From Haemophilus massiliensis (GTDB lineage: Bacteria; Pseudomonadota; Gammaproteobacteria; Enterobacterales; Pasteurellaceae): DNA of 50,386 bases. The position numbers were made by a program, and so were the translations under genes. Below the pieces are notes generated by a model. That model saw only the letters and a program-made list of their open reading frames with translations, made no database searches and was not told the DNA's origin. Positions 1 through 7,466 of the stretch are shown in pieces (positions within the stretch are counted from its first letter, which is position 1; each line of letters begins with the position of its first letter). Where the stretch lies: the NCBI GenBank assembly GCA_000752995.2, contig LM994635.1, forward strand, positions 473,486 through 523,871, in the 5' to 3' direction.

Positions 1-828
1 ATTTGCAGCGTTGACATTGCCGTTGCCAACACCGGCCGCCACAATGCCCTGATAACCCGCATCCAATAAGGCTTGCAGCGGTTCGGTCGGCATATTGGAA
101 TAGGCATAAATAATACCGACTTTCGGCAATTTATCCAAATTATCGACATGAAACGGCGTATTGACGGTATGCTGACTTTCCGGCGAACGTTCGTAATCCA
201 CTTTACTGTTATGGATATAACCTAACGCGCCAAAATTCGGCGAGGAAAAGGTCTGTACCGCCGTGGTGCTGGTTTTGGTCACATCTCTGGCACCTAAAAC
301 CGCGCCGTTCATCGCCACCAGCACGCCGCGTCCAGCAGATTTTTTATCCGCCGCAACCACCACCGCATTATACAAATTCAACGGTCCGTCGGCACTTTTT
401 TCCGTTGCCGGGCGCATTGCGCCGACTAATACCACCGGTTTTTCGCATTTGACCGTCATATCCAGAAAATACGCGGTTTCTTCCATGGTATCGGTGCCAT
501 GGGTGATAACAAAACCGTCCGTATTCCGGCACTGGTTGTTAATGGTTTTGACCAGCTTTAACCACACCTCATCACTCATATCTTGAGAACCGATTTTAAC
601 CACTTGTTCTCCACTGATATTCGCAATTTCCTTCATTTCCGGCACCGCCTCAATCAGCGTGTCAATAGTCAGCTGCCCCGCCTGATATTCAGAACCGACC
701 GCACTTTTTCCGCTGCCGGCAATGGTGCCGCCGGTAGCCAGAATGGTAATGTTCGGCAGCTGCGCCGCAAATCCTGTTGAAACGCCGCATGCCAAAAGCG
801 TGCATAGCGCCAGTTTTTTCAATTTCAT
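1..828 (-). CDS. ansB: L-asparaginase II, periplasmic (3' end cut by window edge)
   Basis: Hydrolyses L-asparagine to aspartate and ammonia in the periplasm. The visible 276 codons start at an ATG at 828 behind the ribosome site AGGAGAG. The first ~21 residues form a signal peptide (MKLKKLALCTLLACGVSTGF). The first catalytic motif TGGTIAG follows at about residues 33-39, and the second, HGTDTMEE, lies near residue 110; these are the asparaginase type II signatures. The protein continues through GAMRP and SADGPLNLYNAV and runs off the window at GNGNVNAAN, so about 70 C-terminal residues are missing compared with the usual ~350. An uptake signal is embedded in the coding sequence just after the TGGTIAG motif. 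Identity is confident; the precursor and cleavage site are inferred. Confidence 0.93.
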   Translation of the reverse strand, partial: MKLKKLALCTLLACGVSTGFAAQLPNITILATGGTIAGSGKSAVGSEYQAGQLTIDTLIEAVPEMKEIANISGEQVVKIGSQDMSDEVWLKLVKTINNQCRNTDGFVITHGTDTMEETAYFLDMTVKCEKPVVLVGAMRPATEKSADGPLNLYNAVVVAADKKSAGRGVLVAMNGAVLGARDVTKTSTTAVQTFSSPNFGALGYIHNSKVDYERSPESQHTVNTPFHVDNLDKLPKVGIIYAYSNMPTEPLQALLDAGYQGIVAAGVGNGNVNAAN

Positions 829-867
829 ACAAGCTCTCCTCATTATTGTCCTGTTCGTAACCGCCGT

Positions 868-930
868 ATTATCCCCTTAATATATAAGGAAATAAACACG
901 GCAAATTTTATTTTTGTGATCCGATTCATA
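868..930 (-). promoter_or_regulatory. ansB promoter with candidate CRP site at -61.5
   Basis: Read on the minus strand, a -10 GATAAT lies at 868-873, giving a start near 861. A TGTGA-N6-TCATA sequence at 915-930 (plus strand reading) matches the CRP consensus with one mismatch in the second half. Its centre is 61.5 bp upstream of the predicted start, the usual class I spacing. E. coli ansB is known to respond to CRP and FNR, so the placement makes sense. The -35 element is weak. Confidence 0.45.
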
Positions 931-993
931 GAAATCGGCGCCAAAAGAATAGATTTGCGGCAAATCCAATCGTTTAATTCAGCGCACTGCAAA

Positions 994-1031
994 ACGCAAC
1001 CGTTTGCTTACATTGCGCTTTATGCTATGCT
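994..1031 (+). promoter_or_regulatory. purE promoter with PurR operator
   Basis: ACGCAACCGTTTGCTT at 994-1009 matches the PurR operator pattern (GCAAnCGTTTnC core) and overlaps the predicted -35 TTGCTT at 1004-1009. A 16-bp spacer separates this from the -10 TATGCT at 1026-1031. PurR bound here would block polymerase, so purine repression of purE is expected, as in other gammaproteobacteria. Confidence 0.75.
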
Positions 1032-1063
1032 AGCGCGGTTTTTTAATAACAGGAATATAACTT

Positions 1064-1555
1064 ATGACAGCTCCACAAATTGCCATTGTAATGGGTTCAA
1101 AAAGCGACTGGGCGACGATGCAAGAAGCCGCCGAGATACTTGACCGGCTAAACTTGCCTTATCAGGTTGACATCGTCTCAGCGCACCGCACGCCGGATAA
1201 ACTTTTCCGCTTTGCCGAAAGTGCGGCACAAAACGGCTATAAAGTGATTATTGCCGGCGCCGGAGGCGCAGCGCATTTACCGGGCATGATCGCGGCGAAA
1301 ACCATTGTGCCGGTATTGGGTGTGCCGGTAAAAAGTGCAATGTTAAGCGGTATAGACAGTTTATATTCGATTGTGCAAATGCCGAAAGGCATTCCGGTCG
1401 GCACGCTGGCAATCGGTTCTGCCGGTGCAGCAAATGCTGGCTTGCTGGCGGCACAAATTCTAGCGGCGTTTGATCCTGCCATTGCGGCGCGTTTAACCGA
1501 ATTCAGAGCCGCGCAAACGGCGGAGGTTTTAGCCCATTCCGATCCGAGAGTATAG
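1064..1555 (+). CDS. purE: N5-carboxyaminoimidazole ribonucleotide mutase
   Basis: Class I PurE converts N5-CAIR to CAIR in de novo purine synthesis. The 163-residue length fits the family. GSKSDW at residues 11-16 and SAHRTP at 39-44 form the nucleotide/active-site motifs, with the catalytic histidine at position 41; [12 protein letters not shown] follows at 64-74. The ATG at 1064 is preceded by AGGAA at suitable spacing. A PurR operator lies upstream. The usual partner purK is not next to it; the next gene is metY, 157 bp downstream, which probably has its own promoter. Confidence is high. Confidence 0.97.
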   Translation: MTAPQIAIVMGSKSDWATMQEAAEILDRLNLPYQVDIVSAHRTPDKLFRFAESAAQNGYKVIIAGAGGAAHLPGMIAAKTIVPVLGVPVKSAMLSGIDSLYSIVQMPKGIPVGTLAIGSAGAANAGLLAAQILAAFDPAIAARLTEFRAAQTAEVLAHSDPRV

Positions 1556-1660
1556 CACTGCTTATCCCGTCCGGCATGCCGGTATCGGCGACGCGTTTTG
1601 GCGTGTGATTTTCGTGATCGGGTATTTTTGCGGATAACCACACCGATACTTTAAGTGCGG

Positions 1661-1689
1661 TTAATATTTTAGGCTTTTTTATTGATACT
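1661..1689 (+). promoter_or_regulatory. candidate metY promoter
   Basis: TTAATA at 1661-1666 and GATACT at 1684-1689 are separated by 17 bp, just upstream of the AAAGGAG ribosome site of metY. The match is modest. I saw no MetJ-type box nearby. Confidence 0.35.
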
Positions 1690-1712
1690 GTTTGTGACCA
1701 AAAGGAGATTCT

Positions 1713-2981
1713 ATGCAATTTGAAACCGCTTGTTTACATGCCGGATATTCGCCGCAAAACGGCGAATCCCGCGTGCCGCCGATTGTACAAAGTACCACGT
1801 TTACCTACGATACGGCAGAAGATATCGGCGAGTTATTCGATTTAAAAAAAGCGGGATATTTTTATACCCGCCTTGCCAATCCTACCACCACTTCGGTGGA
1901 AGAAAAACTCGCCGCGCTTGAGGGCGGGGTCGGCGCGCTTTGTACCGCCTCGGGACAGGCGGCCAGTTTTTATGCATTGCTAAATGTACTGGAAGCCGGC
2001 GATCATTTTATTTCCGCCTCCTCCATTTATGGCGGCACCTATAATCTTTTCGCCCATACCCTGAGAAAAATGGGTATTTCGGTCACTTTTGTTGATCAAA
2101 ATCTGCCGCTAACAGAATTGGAAAAAGCGATTCAACCAAACACCAAAGCGGTTTTCGGCGAAACCATCGCTAATCCCGAACTGCGTATTTTAGATATTGA
2201 GAAATTCGCCCAACTTGCCCGCAAAGCGCAGTCACCGTTACTGATCGATAATACTTTCGCCACGCCATATTTCTGCCGTCCTTTTGAATTCGGCGCCAAC
2301 ATTGTGATTCACAGTACGACCAAATATCTGGACGGGCATGCGGTCGCGCTTGGTGGCGCGGTGATTGATGGCGGCAATTTTAATTGGCATAACGGTCGCT
2401 ATCCGCAATTTACACAACCGGACGAAAGCTATCACGGATTAATTTATACACAAGCCTTCGGTGCGTCCGCCTATATCGTTAAAGCCCGCGTGCAACTTAT
2501 GCGCGATTTAGGTGCAACGCCGGCGCCACAAAACAGTTTTCTGCTGAATCTGGGATTGGAAACCTTACCGCTGCGTATGCAGGCACATTATCGCAATGCC
2601 CTGACAGTTGCCGAATATCTGAGCACGCATCCGCAAGTGAAATCGGTGAATTACCCGGCGCTGACAAGTTCGCCGGATTACGCGCTGAAACAAAAATATG
2701 TCCCGAACGGTCTGTGCGGCGTGATTTCATTTGAAATTAAAGGCGGCAAACAGGCAGCGATTGATTGGCTGAACGGATTAAAAATCATCTCGCGTGAAGT
2801 GCATGTGGCCGATATTCGCACCTGCGCACTGCATCCGGCCAGTTCTACACATCGCCAATTGAGCGAACAAGCGCTTGAAGACGCACATATTTCACCGGGA
2901 CTGGTGCGTTTATCTTGCGGTATCGAAAATATACAGGATATTCTGACTGATTTACAGCAGGCGTTTGCGCACATTGCGTAA
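1713..2981 (+). CDS. metY: O-acetylhomoserine sulfhydrylase (PLP-dependent)
   Basis: Makes homocysteine directly from O-acetylhomoserine and sulfide in methionine synthesis. The 422-residue protein belongs to the Cys/Met-metabolism PLP family. YTRLANPT at 51-58 binds PLP phosphate, and HSTTKYLDGH at 200-209 carries the PLP lysine, K204. The NFNWHNGRYPQFTQPD insertion around residues 223-238 is typical of O-acetylhomoserine sulfhydrylases rather than MetB or MetC. The ATG at 1713 follows AAAGGAG. A cystathionine gamma-synthase-type activity cannot be excluded from sequence alone, but length and the insertion favour MetY. Confidence 0.9.
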   Translation: MQFETACLHAGYSPQNGESRVPPIVQSTTFTYDTAEDIGELFDLKKAGYFYTRLANPTTTSVEEKLAALEGGVGALCTASGQAASFYALLNVLEAGDHFISASSIYGGTYNLFAHTLRKMGISVTFVDQNLPLTELEKAIQPNTKAVFGETIANPELRILDIEKFAQLARKAQSPLLIDNTFATPYFCRPFEFGANIVIHSTTKYLDGHAVALGGAVIDGGNFNWHNGRYPQFTQPDESYHGLIYTQAFGASAYIVKARVQLMRDLGATPAPQNSFLLNLGLETLPLRMQAHYRNALTVAEYLSTHPQVKSVNYPALTSSPDYALKQKYVPNGLCGVISFEIKGGKQAAIDWLNGLKIISREVHVADIRTCALHPASSTHRQLSEQALEDAHISPGLVRLSCGIENIQDILTDLQQAFAHIA

Positions 2982-2994
2982 ACGCAAAAAAGCG

Positions 2995-3028
2995 GACGGG
3001 CGGGGGAAACCTGCGCCCGTCGTTTAAT
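2995..3028 (+). terminator. terminator after metY
   Basis: GACGGGCG at 2995-3002 pairs perfectly with CGCCCGTC at 3014-3021, followed by GTTTAATAA. It lies between the convergent metY and moaE genes. The U-tract is short, so efficiency is uncertain. Confidence 0.6.
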
Positions 3029-3055
3029 AATAAGCAATGCGATGAAAAAGTGCGG

Positions 3056-3526
3056 TCAGTTTTGCGTCCATTTCTGTAGTGCATCCGCGTCGCTTTCCCG
3101 CCGTTCCAGCCAACGTTCGCCGCTGTCCGTACATTCTTTTTTCCAAAACGGCGCTTGCATTTTCAGGTAATCCATGATGAATTCATTGGCATGATAAGCG
3201 TCACCGCGATGTGCGGAGCTGACGCCAACCAACACAATTTCATCACCGCTGTGTAACAAACCGACCCGATGAATCAGCGAAACGCGCTGAATATCCCAAC
3301 GGCTTTGTGCCTGCGTAACAATCTCTTTCAGTGCTTTTTCTGTCATTGCCGGATAATGCTCGAGATATAAACTTGACACCTGATTACCTAAATTCAAATC
3401 GCGGACTTTGCCCACAAACACAACCGCCGCACCAACGGATTTCGGTTCGGCCAGCCATTGGTACACGGCATTCTGATCAAAAGGCTGTTGTTGCACGGCA
3501 ATTCGTACGTTTGTCATATTTGTCAT
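3056..3526 (-). CDS. moaE: molybdopterin synthase catalytic subunit MoaE
   Basis: MoaE inserts the two sulfurs carried by MoaD into precursor Z to form molybdopterin. The length is 156 residues. Conserved elements include VGKVRD with R42, SAHRGDAY at 104-111, and YLKMQAPFWKKE at 120-131, where K122 and the following lysines match the active-site lysines of E. coli MoaE. The start at 3526 is supported by GGAGG placed at the end of moaD; the moaD stop and the moaE start are one base apart (TGAGATG), so the two are probably translationally coupled. An uptake signal overlaps the 3' end at 3048-3056. Last gene of moaACDE. Confidence 0.95.
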   Translation of the reverse strand: MTNMTNVRIAVQQQPFDQNAVYQWLAEPKSVGAAVVFVGKVRDLNLGNQVSSLYLEHYPAMTEKALKEIVTQAQSRWDIQRVSLIHRVGLLHSGDEIVLVGVSSAHRGDAYHANEFIMDYLKMQAPFWKKECTDSGERWLERRESDADALQKWTQN

Positions 3527-3527
3527 C

Positions 3528-3773
3528 TCAGCCTCCGGTCACCGGCGGGAAAAAAGCGATTTCATCGCCGGATTTCACCGCACTTTCCAAAGGTGACAAG
3601 GTCTGATTGATCGCCACTAATAATTTGCCTTTCTGTAAAGCCAATGCCCAGCGCTCCCCTTTTTCCGCCAAATGACGGCGCAATGCCTCTGCGGTGGCAA
3701 ATTCTGCGTTTAGATTCAATTCATCAATGCCGAGAATTTCTCGGGTCTGAGCAAAAAATAATACTTTTAACAT
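3528..3773 (-). CDS. moaD: molybdopterin synthase sulfur-carrier subunit MoaD
   Basis: Small ubiquitin-fold sulfur carrier whose C-terminal glycine becomes a thiocarboxylate that feeds MoaE. The ATG at 3773 (MLKVLFFAQTRE) gives 81 residues, the usual MoaD length, and has AGGACA just upstream. A longer reading from 3818 would overlap moaC and add 15 residues not seen in the family. The essential C-terminal Gly-Gly is present (PPVTGG). The gene sits 13 bp after moaC and is coupled to moaE. Confidence 0.94.
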   Translation of the reverse strand: MLKVLFFAQTREILGIDELNLNAEFATAEALRRHLAEKGERWALALQKGKLLVAINQTLSPLESAVKSGDEIAFFPPVTGG

Positions 3774-3786
3774 GGGTTGTCCTGTG

Positions 3787-4263
3787 TTATTGGGCAATAA
3801 AATGCCCTGATTTTCCACCGCACTTTTCCAATAAGCGAATATGTTCGATGACGATATCTTTCTGTAACGCTTTGCACATATCGTAAATAGTCAGTGCGGC
3901 AACGGAAGCGGCGGTCAGCGCTTCCATTTCGACACCGGTTTTGCCGCTTAATTTACACCGACTTTCGATACGAACTTGATTGGTGTGCGGCAGCGCGTTC
4001 AGATTCACTTCCACTTTGGATAATAATAAGGGATGACACAGCGGAATTAACTCCCACGTGCGTTTCGCCGCCTGAATACCGGCGATACGCGCGGTGGCAA
4101 AAACATCGCCTTTATGATGTTTGCCCGCCATAATCATTTGCAACGTATCCTGTGACATTGTCACCAGCGCTTCCGCGCGCGCTTCTCTTACCGTATCCTG
4201 TTTGTCTGAAACGTCCACCATATTGGCTTCGCCGTTACTGTTAATATGTGTGAATGCCGTCAT
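3787..4263 (-). CDS. moaC: cyclic pyranopterin monophosphate synthase MoaC
   Basis: Acts with MoaA to convert GTP to cyclic pyranopterin monophosphate (precursor Z), the first step of molybdenum cofactor synthesis. The 158-residue length is typical. Conserved segments are MVDVSDK (15-21), [20 protein letters not shown] (50-69), IPLCHPL (73-79) and the C-terminal KCGGKSGHF. It is separated from moaA by 15 bp. The E. coli operon has moaB between these two genes; it is absent here. Confidence 0.96.
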   Translation of the reverse strand: MTAFTHINSNGEANMVDVSDKQDTVREARAEALVTMSQDTLQMIMAGKHHKGDVFATARIAGIQAAKRTWELIPLCHPLLLSKVEVNLNALPHTNQVRIESRCKLSGKTGVEMEALTAASVAALTIYDMCKALQKDIVIEHIRLLEKCGGKSGHFIAQ

Positions 4264-4278
4264 TCGCTGTTCCTCTGC

Positions 4279-5295
4279 CTAGCCGCCGATGCTCGCCAGA
4301 TGATTTCTCACCCCGCTGTCGCCTTGATGTAAAAAATGATGCTCGCGTTTTCCCTGCAACGCAGCAAAGATACGTGCCTGTAATAACGCCTGCTGTCCGT
4401 CCGACTGCAACAAATCGCGCAATTCAATACCCGCTTCACCGAACAGGCATAAGTGCAACTTCCCTTTTGCCGAGACCCGTAGACGGTTGCAGCTGGCACA
4501 GAAATTTTTTTCATAAGGCATGATCAAGCCGATTTCGCCCACATAATCAGGATGGCGAAACACTTTCGCCGGCCCGTCTAAATGCGTGCGTTGCTGTAAT
4601 TGCCAACCGGCGCGCTGTAATTTATCCGCCAACACCTGCCCGGAAAGATGATACTGATGAAAAAAGCGATCCATATCGCCGGTTTGCATTAATTCGATAA
4701 AGCGCATTTGGATCGGTTTGTCTTTGATCCAGGTAAGAAATGCGTCGAATTCCTTATCGTTGAGTGACTTCATCAACACGGAATTGACTTTGATTTTCTG
4801 GTAACCCACCGCAAACGCCCGCTCAATACCGCGCATCACATCGTCGAATTTATTAACGCCGGTAATCGAATGAAACATGCGCGGATTCAGGCTGTCCACA
4901 CTGACATTAATCGAAGTGATACCCGCCGCTTTCCAATCCGCGACGTCTTTTGCCATACGAAAGCCGTTCGTGGTTAAGGCAATATGCTGGATTTCTTGCT
5001 GCCGACGGATAGCCTCAATAATCGCGAGAAAATCTTTACGTAATGTAGGTTCGCCACCGGTAATACGGATTTTCTGCGTACCTAATTCGGCGAACGCGGA
5101 AACTACCCGCGCAATTTCCGACAAGCTGAGAAAGCTCGGTTTATGCGTTTCAGGACGATAACCGTCGGGCAAACAATAGTTACAACGAAAGTTGCAGACA
5201 TCCGTTACAGATAACCGCAAATAATAGTATTCACGTCGGAACCGATCAACCAAACGACCGCCACCGACATGATTAATCGGAATGATTTGCTGCAT
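4279..5295 (-). CDS. moaA: GTP 3',8-cyclase MoaA (radical SAM)
   Basis: Radical SAM enzyme that rearranges GTP to 3',8-cyclo-7,8-dihydro-GTP for molybdenum cofactor synthesis. The 338-residue protein has the SAM-cluster motif CNFRCNYC with C34, C38 and C41. GGEPTLR around residue 81 is the SAM-binding GGE motif. A second cluster motif, FCASCNRLR...CLFG, lies near residues 266-285, and the required C-terminal Gly-Gly is present. The ATG at 5295 follows AAAGGTG. The gene heads moaACDE, with a predicted Moco riboswitch in its leader and a candidate ModE site further upstream. Confidence 0.97.
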   Translation of the reverse strand: MQQIIPINHVGGGRLVDRFRREYYYLRLSVTDVCNFRCNYCLPDGYRPETHKPSFLSLSEIARVVSAFAELGTQKIRITGGEPTLRKDFLAIIEAIRRQQEIQHIALTTNGFRMAKDVADWKAAGITSINVSVDSLNPRMFHSITGVNKFDDVMRGIERAFAVGYQKIKVNSVLMKSLNDKEFDAFLTWIKDKPIQMRFIELMQTGDMDRFFHQYHLSGQVLADKLQRAGWQLQQRTHLDGPAKVFRHPDYVGEIGLIMPYEKNFCASCNRLRVSAKGKLHLCLFGEAGIELRDLLQSDGQQALLQARIFAALQGKREHHFLHQGDSGVRNHLASIGG

Positions 5296-5313
5296 TTAAC
5301 ACCTTTCTAAAAT

Positions 5314-5432
5314 ACGAGAGGACAAGCCGTTTCCAGCATTATCCCTGAGCAACCGGTACGATTGCTGGCATTGCCGCCTTATTTCTGTCGACTGAAATCA
5401 CAAAAACTTAGGCTGACAAGCTCGGAGTGATG
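5314..5432 (-). ncRNA. Moco riboswitch candidate in the moaA leader
   Basis: The minus-strand leader contains ACTCCGAGC near its 5' end and CCGGTTGCTCAGGG near its middle, both of which I recall from the Moco RNA motif. Pairing supports a compact fold: CGAG and AGCC at the 5' end pair with CTCG and GGCT at the 3' end, and CCAGCA pairs exactly with TGCTGG inside. The element ends just before the moaA ribosome site. Moco RNAs precede moaA in other gammaproteobacteria. A covariance-model search (Rfam MOCO_RNA_motif) would settle it. Confidence 0.75.
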
Positions 5433-5526
5433 CGATAAATGTATTTCACATTGTAAAATACTTGGCTATTTTAATACATAACAAAAGTTTAATCCAGTTG
5501 ATAAAATATAAAAATATCTTATAAAT

Positions 5527-5552
5527 CAATTATATAATTATTTATATAACGA
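5527..5552. promoter_or_regulatory. candidate ModE operator between moaA and yvcK
   Basis: CAATTATATA, a 6-bp spacer ATTATT, then TATATAACGA. The right half and the TTATATA part of the left half match the ModE pattern of two TATATA-containing half-sites about 6 bp apart. The rest of the 5296-5697 gap is AT-rich leader and promoter DNA for the two divergent genes; I see no further gene in it. The surrounding AT-richness makes chance similarity possible. Confidence 0.4.
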
Positions 5553-5697
5553 AAGGCTTTTTATAGCAACGCTATGCCATTATTCAGTCTTGGCTTTACT
5601 TCTCAGCCGATGTTTGGAATACTAGCTGCCGCAAACGAGTGGTTCGCCGAACATAGAAACATTTCATCAACTGAATATATTGCGCGAAGGGAAAATA

Positions 5698-6633
5698 ATG
5701 GTCGATTTAATACGCCACAGTCGGCATGAAAATTTGGATGAAGTCAAAGCCATTGCCGCAATCGGCGGCGGACACGGCTTAGGTCGCGTTATGTCGGCTC
5801 TGAGTTTTATGCAGGAACGGCTGACCGGTATTGTCACTACCACTGATAATGGCGGTTCGACCGGTCGAATCCGCACCGATCAAGGCGGTATCGCTTGGGG
5901 CGATTTACGTAATTGTCTGAATCAGATTATCACTGAACCCAGCACTGCCTCTTCCTTGTTTGAATACCGATTTTCTGGCGCTGGCGAGCTTGCCGGTCAT
6001 AATCTGGGTAATTTGATGCTGAAGGCACTGGAAAATATGCACATCCGCCCGACCGAAGGCGTGAATCTGATCCGTGATTTGCTGCGGGTGAAATCCTTTA
6101 TCGTACCGATGTCGGAAAGCCCGGTACATTTGGCGGCAACGCTGCATTCCGGTTCCAGCATTGTGGGCGAAGTGGGGATCGATCAGCTGACCGAGCTACC
6201 GAAATCGATTTTTCTGGTTCCGTTGGTGCAAGCCACACCGGAAGCGGTGAATGCGTTAAAAAACGCGGAGGTAATTCTGTTTGGGCCGGGTAGTTTTCTC
6301 ACCAGCATTATGCCGCCGATTCTGCTGAGCGAGATTACTGAGGTGCTTAAACAGAGTACGGCGAAAAAAATCTTTATTGATAATTTGGGGATTGAACGCA
6401 GCCCTGCCGCCACCTTATCGCTACAAGATCGGATTAACTGGATCAATGATACCGTGGGCAAAAGAATCATTGACGGTGCAGTGGTACAATTTGATCCGAA
6501 CCAAAATTATGAGCAAAGCCCGATTAAAATTATGGCGCGCCGTCTCAGAGCTGATGATATCAGCTACCGGCATGATCGTACATTATTATGCAAAGCGATT
6601 GATGATTTGCTGGGCGAGTTGGATTATCGTTAG
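5698..6633 (+). CDS. YvcK/YbhK-family protein (gluconeogenesis factor-like)
   Basis: Homologue of E. coli YbhK and Bacillus YvcK, with the CofD-like Rossmann fold. YvcK is known in Bacillus to affect gluconeogenic growth and cell shape and to bind UDP-sugars. The start at ATG 5698 has AAGGGAAA upstream and gives 311 residues; a TTG six codons upstream is less likely. The N-terminal GGGHGLGRV, the TTTDNGGSTGRIR segment and GHNLGNLMLKAL are the family hallmarks. It lies divergent to moaA, as ybhK does in E. coli, which points to conserved synteny rather than a shown role in cofactor synthesis. Confidence 0.88.
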   Translation: MVDLIRHSRHENLDEVKAIAAIGGGHGLGRVMSALSFMQERLTGIVTTTDNGGSTGRIRTDQGGIAWGDLRNCLNQIITEPSTASSLFEYRFSGAGELAGHNLGNLMLKALENMHIRPTEGVNLIRDLLRVKSFIVPMSESPVHLAATLHSGSSIVGEVGIDQLTELPKSIFLVPLVQATPEAVNALKNAEVILFGPGSFLTSIMPPILLSEITEVLKQSTAKKIFIDNLGIERSPAATLSLQDRINWINDTVGKRIIDGAVVQFDPNQNYEQSPIKIMARRLRADDISYRHDRTLLCKAIDDLLGELDYR

Positions 6634-6653
6634 CGGCCGAAGTTGAAACCGCA

Positions 6654-7445
6654 TCACGGCGCCTGTTCATTTTCGGTTAAGCGCGCAATTTCCTGGCTCA
6701 ACGCGCTCGGCATGTGACGCGGGCCGCGCACTGCGGAAATGCCGAATTCGCGCAGTTTGTCCCGCCCGAATAAGTGCGGTTCATATTTTCGCAAACATTG
6801 TATCCGCATCACCCGTTTAATGCGCAAATCGCCTTTTTCATACTCGCGCGGAATATTCACTTCCAGCACCCGACATTTATAGCGCAGCGCCGAACTTGGC
6901 GCGGCGACATAAATATACACCATATCATCAACAGCGATATTGCTGCTCTGTTTCCAGTAGATCACGTCATTTTCATTAAATTGACGTTCGATATCGTAAT
7001 ATTTCGGGTTGGCGGGAACCAGCCATTCGGTATAGCGGGTGATGCCGAATTGTTTATGGGTAGTGCGGCTGGCGGTCAGATCAAAACTGCTGTTGAGTAG
7101 AAAAATAGCCGTTTCCTTATCTACCGAACCATCCAACATTACGCTCAGCCAATGCCCGTGATGCATATGATAACCGGGCAAAAAGCCCGGTTGCGCCACA
7201 AAAGTACTGTGTAGGACGGGATCGCATTTTACGTTCATAATATCGACTTTGCCCGCTCCGGGAAGACCGAGTTTTTGCCGTTCCACCAACATAAATACGG
7301 CATACCATTTGCGATTATCTGTATGCCGCAAAACCGCCGCATCCGGCAAGGTTCGCCATAAATATTCCGCTTCGGCGCCGTATTGCGTCAGTGCCAGCGC
7401 AAAAAGCGTTTCCCGCAGACTAACGTTATTATGCACCTTTCCCAT
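6654..7445 (-). CDS. MmcQ/YjbR domain fused to an EVE (PUA-like) domain
   Basis: The 263-residue protein has two parts. Residues ~10-120 resemble the YjbR/MmcQ fold (WYAVFMLVERQKLGL, then VKCDP, GYHMHHGHWLSV and LLNSSFDLT). Residues ~140-250 resemble an EVE domain (VIYWKQSSNIAVDDMVYIYVAAP). EVE domains are PUA-like and are thought to read modified bases; YjbR domains are DNA-binding-like. ATG 7445 is chosen because GGAGG lies at the right distance; the upstream ATG at 7460 would place that site inside the coding sequence. The gene follows thiI by 21 bp and is probably cotranscribed with it. Its function is not established. Confidence 0.8.
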   Translation of the reverse strand: MGKVHNNVSLRETLFALALTQYGAEAEYLWRTLPDAAVLRHTDNRKWYAVFMLVERQKLGLPGAGKVDIMNVKCDPVLHSTFVAQPGFLPGYHMHHGHWLSVMLDGSVDKETAIFLLNSSFDLTASRTTHKQFGITRYTEWLVPANPKYYDIERQFNENDVIYWKQSSNIAVDDMVYIYVAAPSSALRYKCRVLEVNIPREYEKGDLRIKRVMRIQCLRKYEPHLFGRDKLREFGISAVRGPRHMPSALSQEIARLTENEQAP

Positions 7446-7466
7446 TGTTTTCCTCCGCATTCCTGC

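Noticed and set aside
263..780. Plus-strand ORFs over the first 800 bases
   Set aside because: They are antisense shadows of ansB on the minus strand, with no ribosome sites or recognisable proteins.
3774..3818. Longer N-terminus of moaD from 3818
   Set aside because: It would overlap moaC and add 15 residues before the conserved LKVLFFAQ start; the ATG at 3773 has a good ribosome site.
5553..5697. Second structured RNA in the yvcK leader
   Set aside because: A few short stems are present (ATAGC/GCTAT, GGCT/AGCC), but none forms a known motif or a convincing fold by eye.
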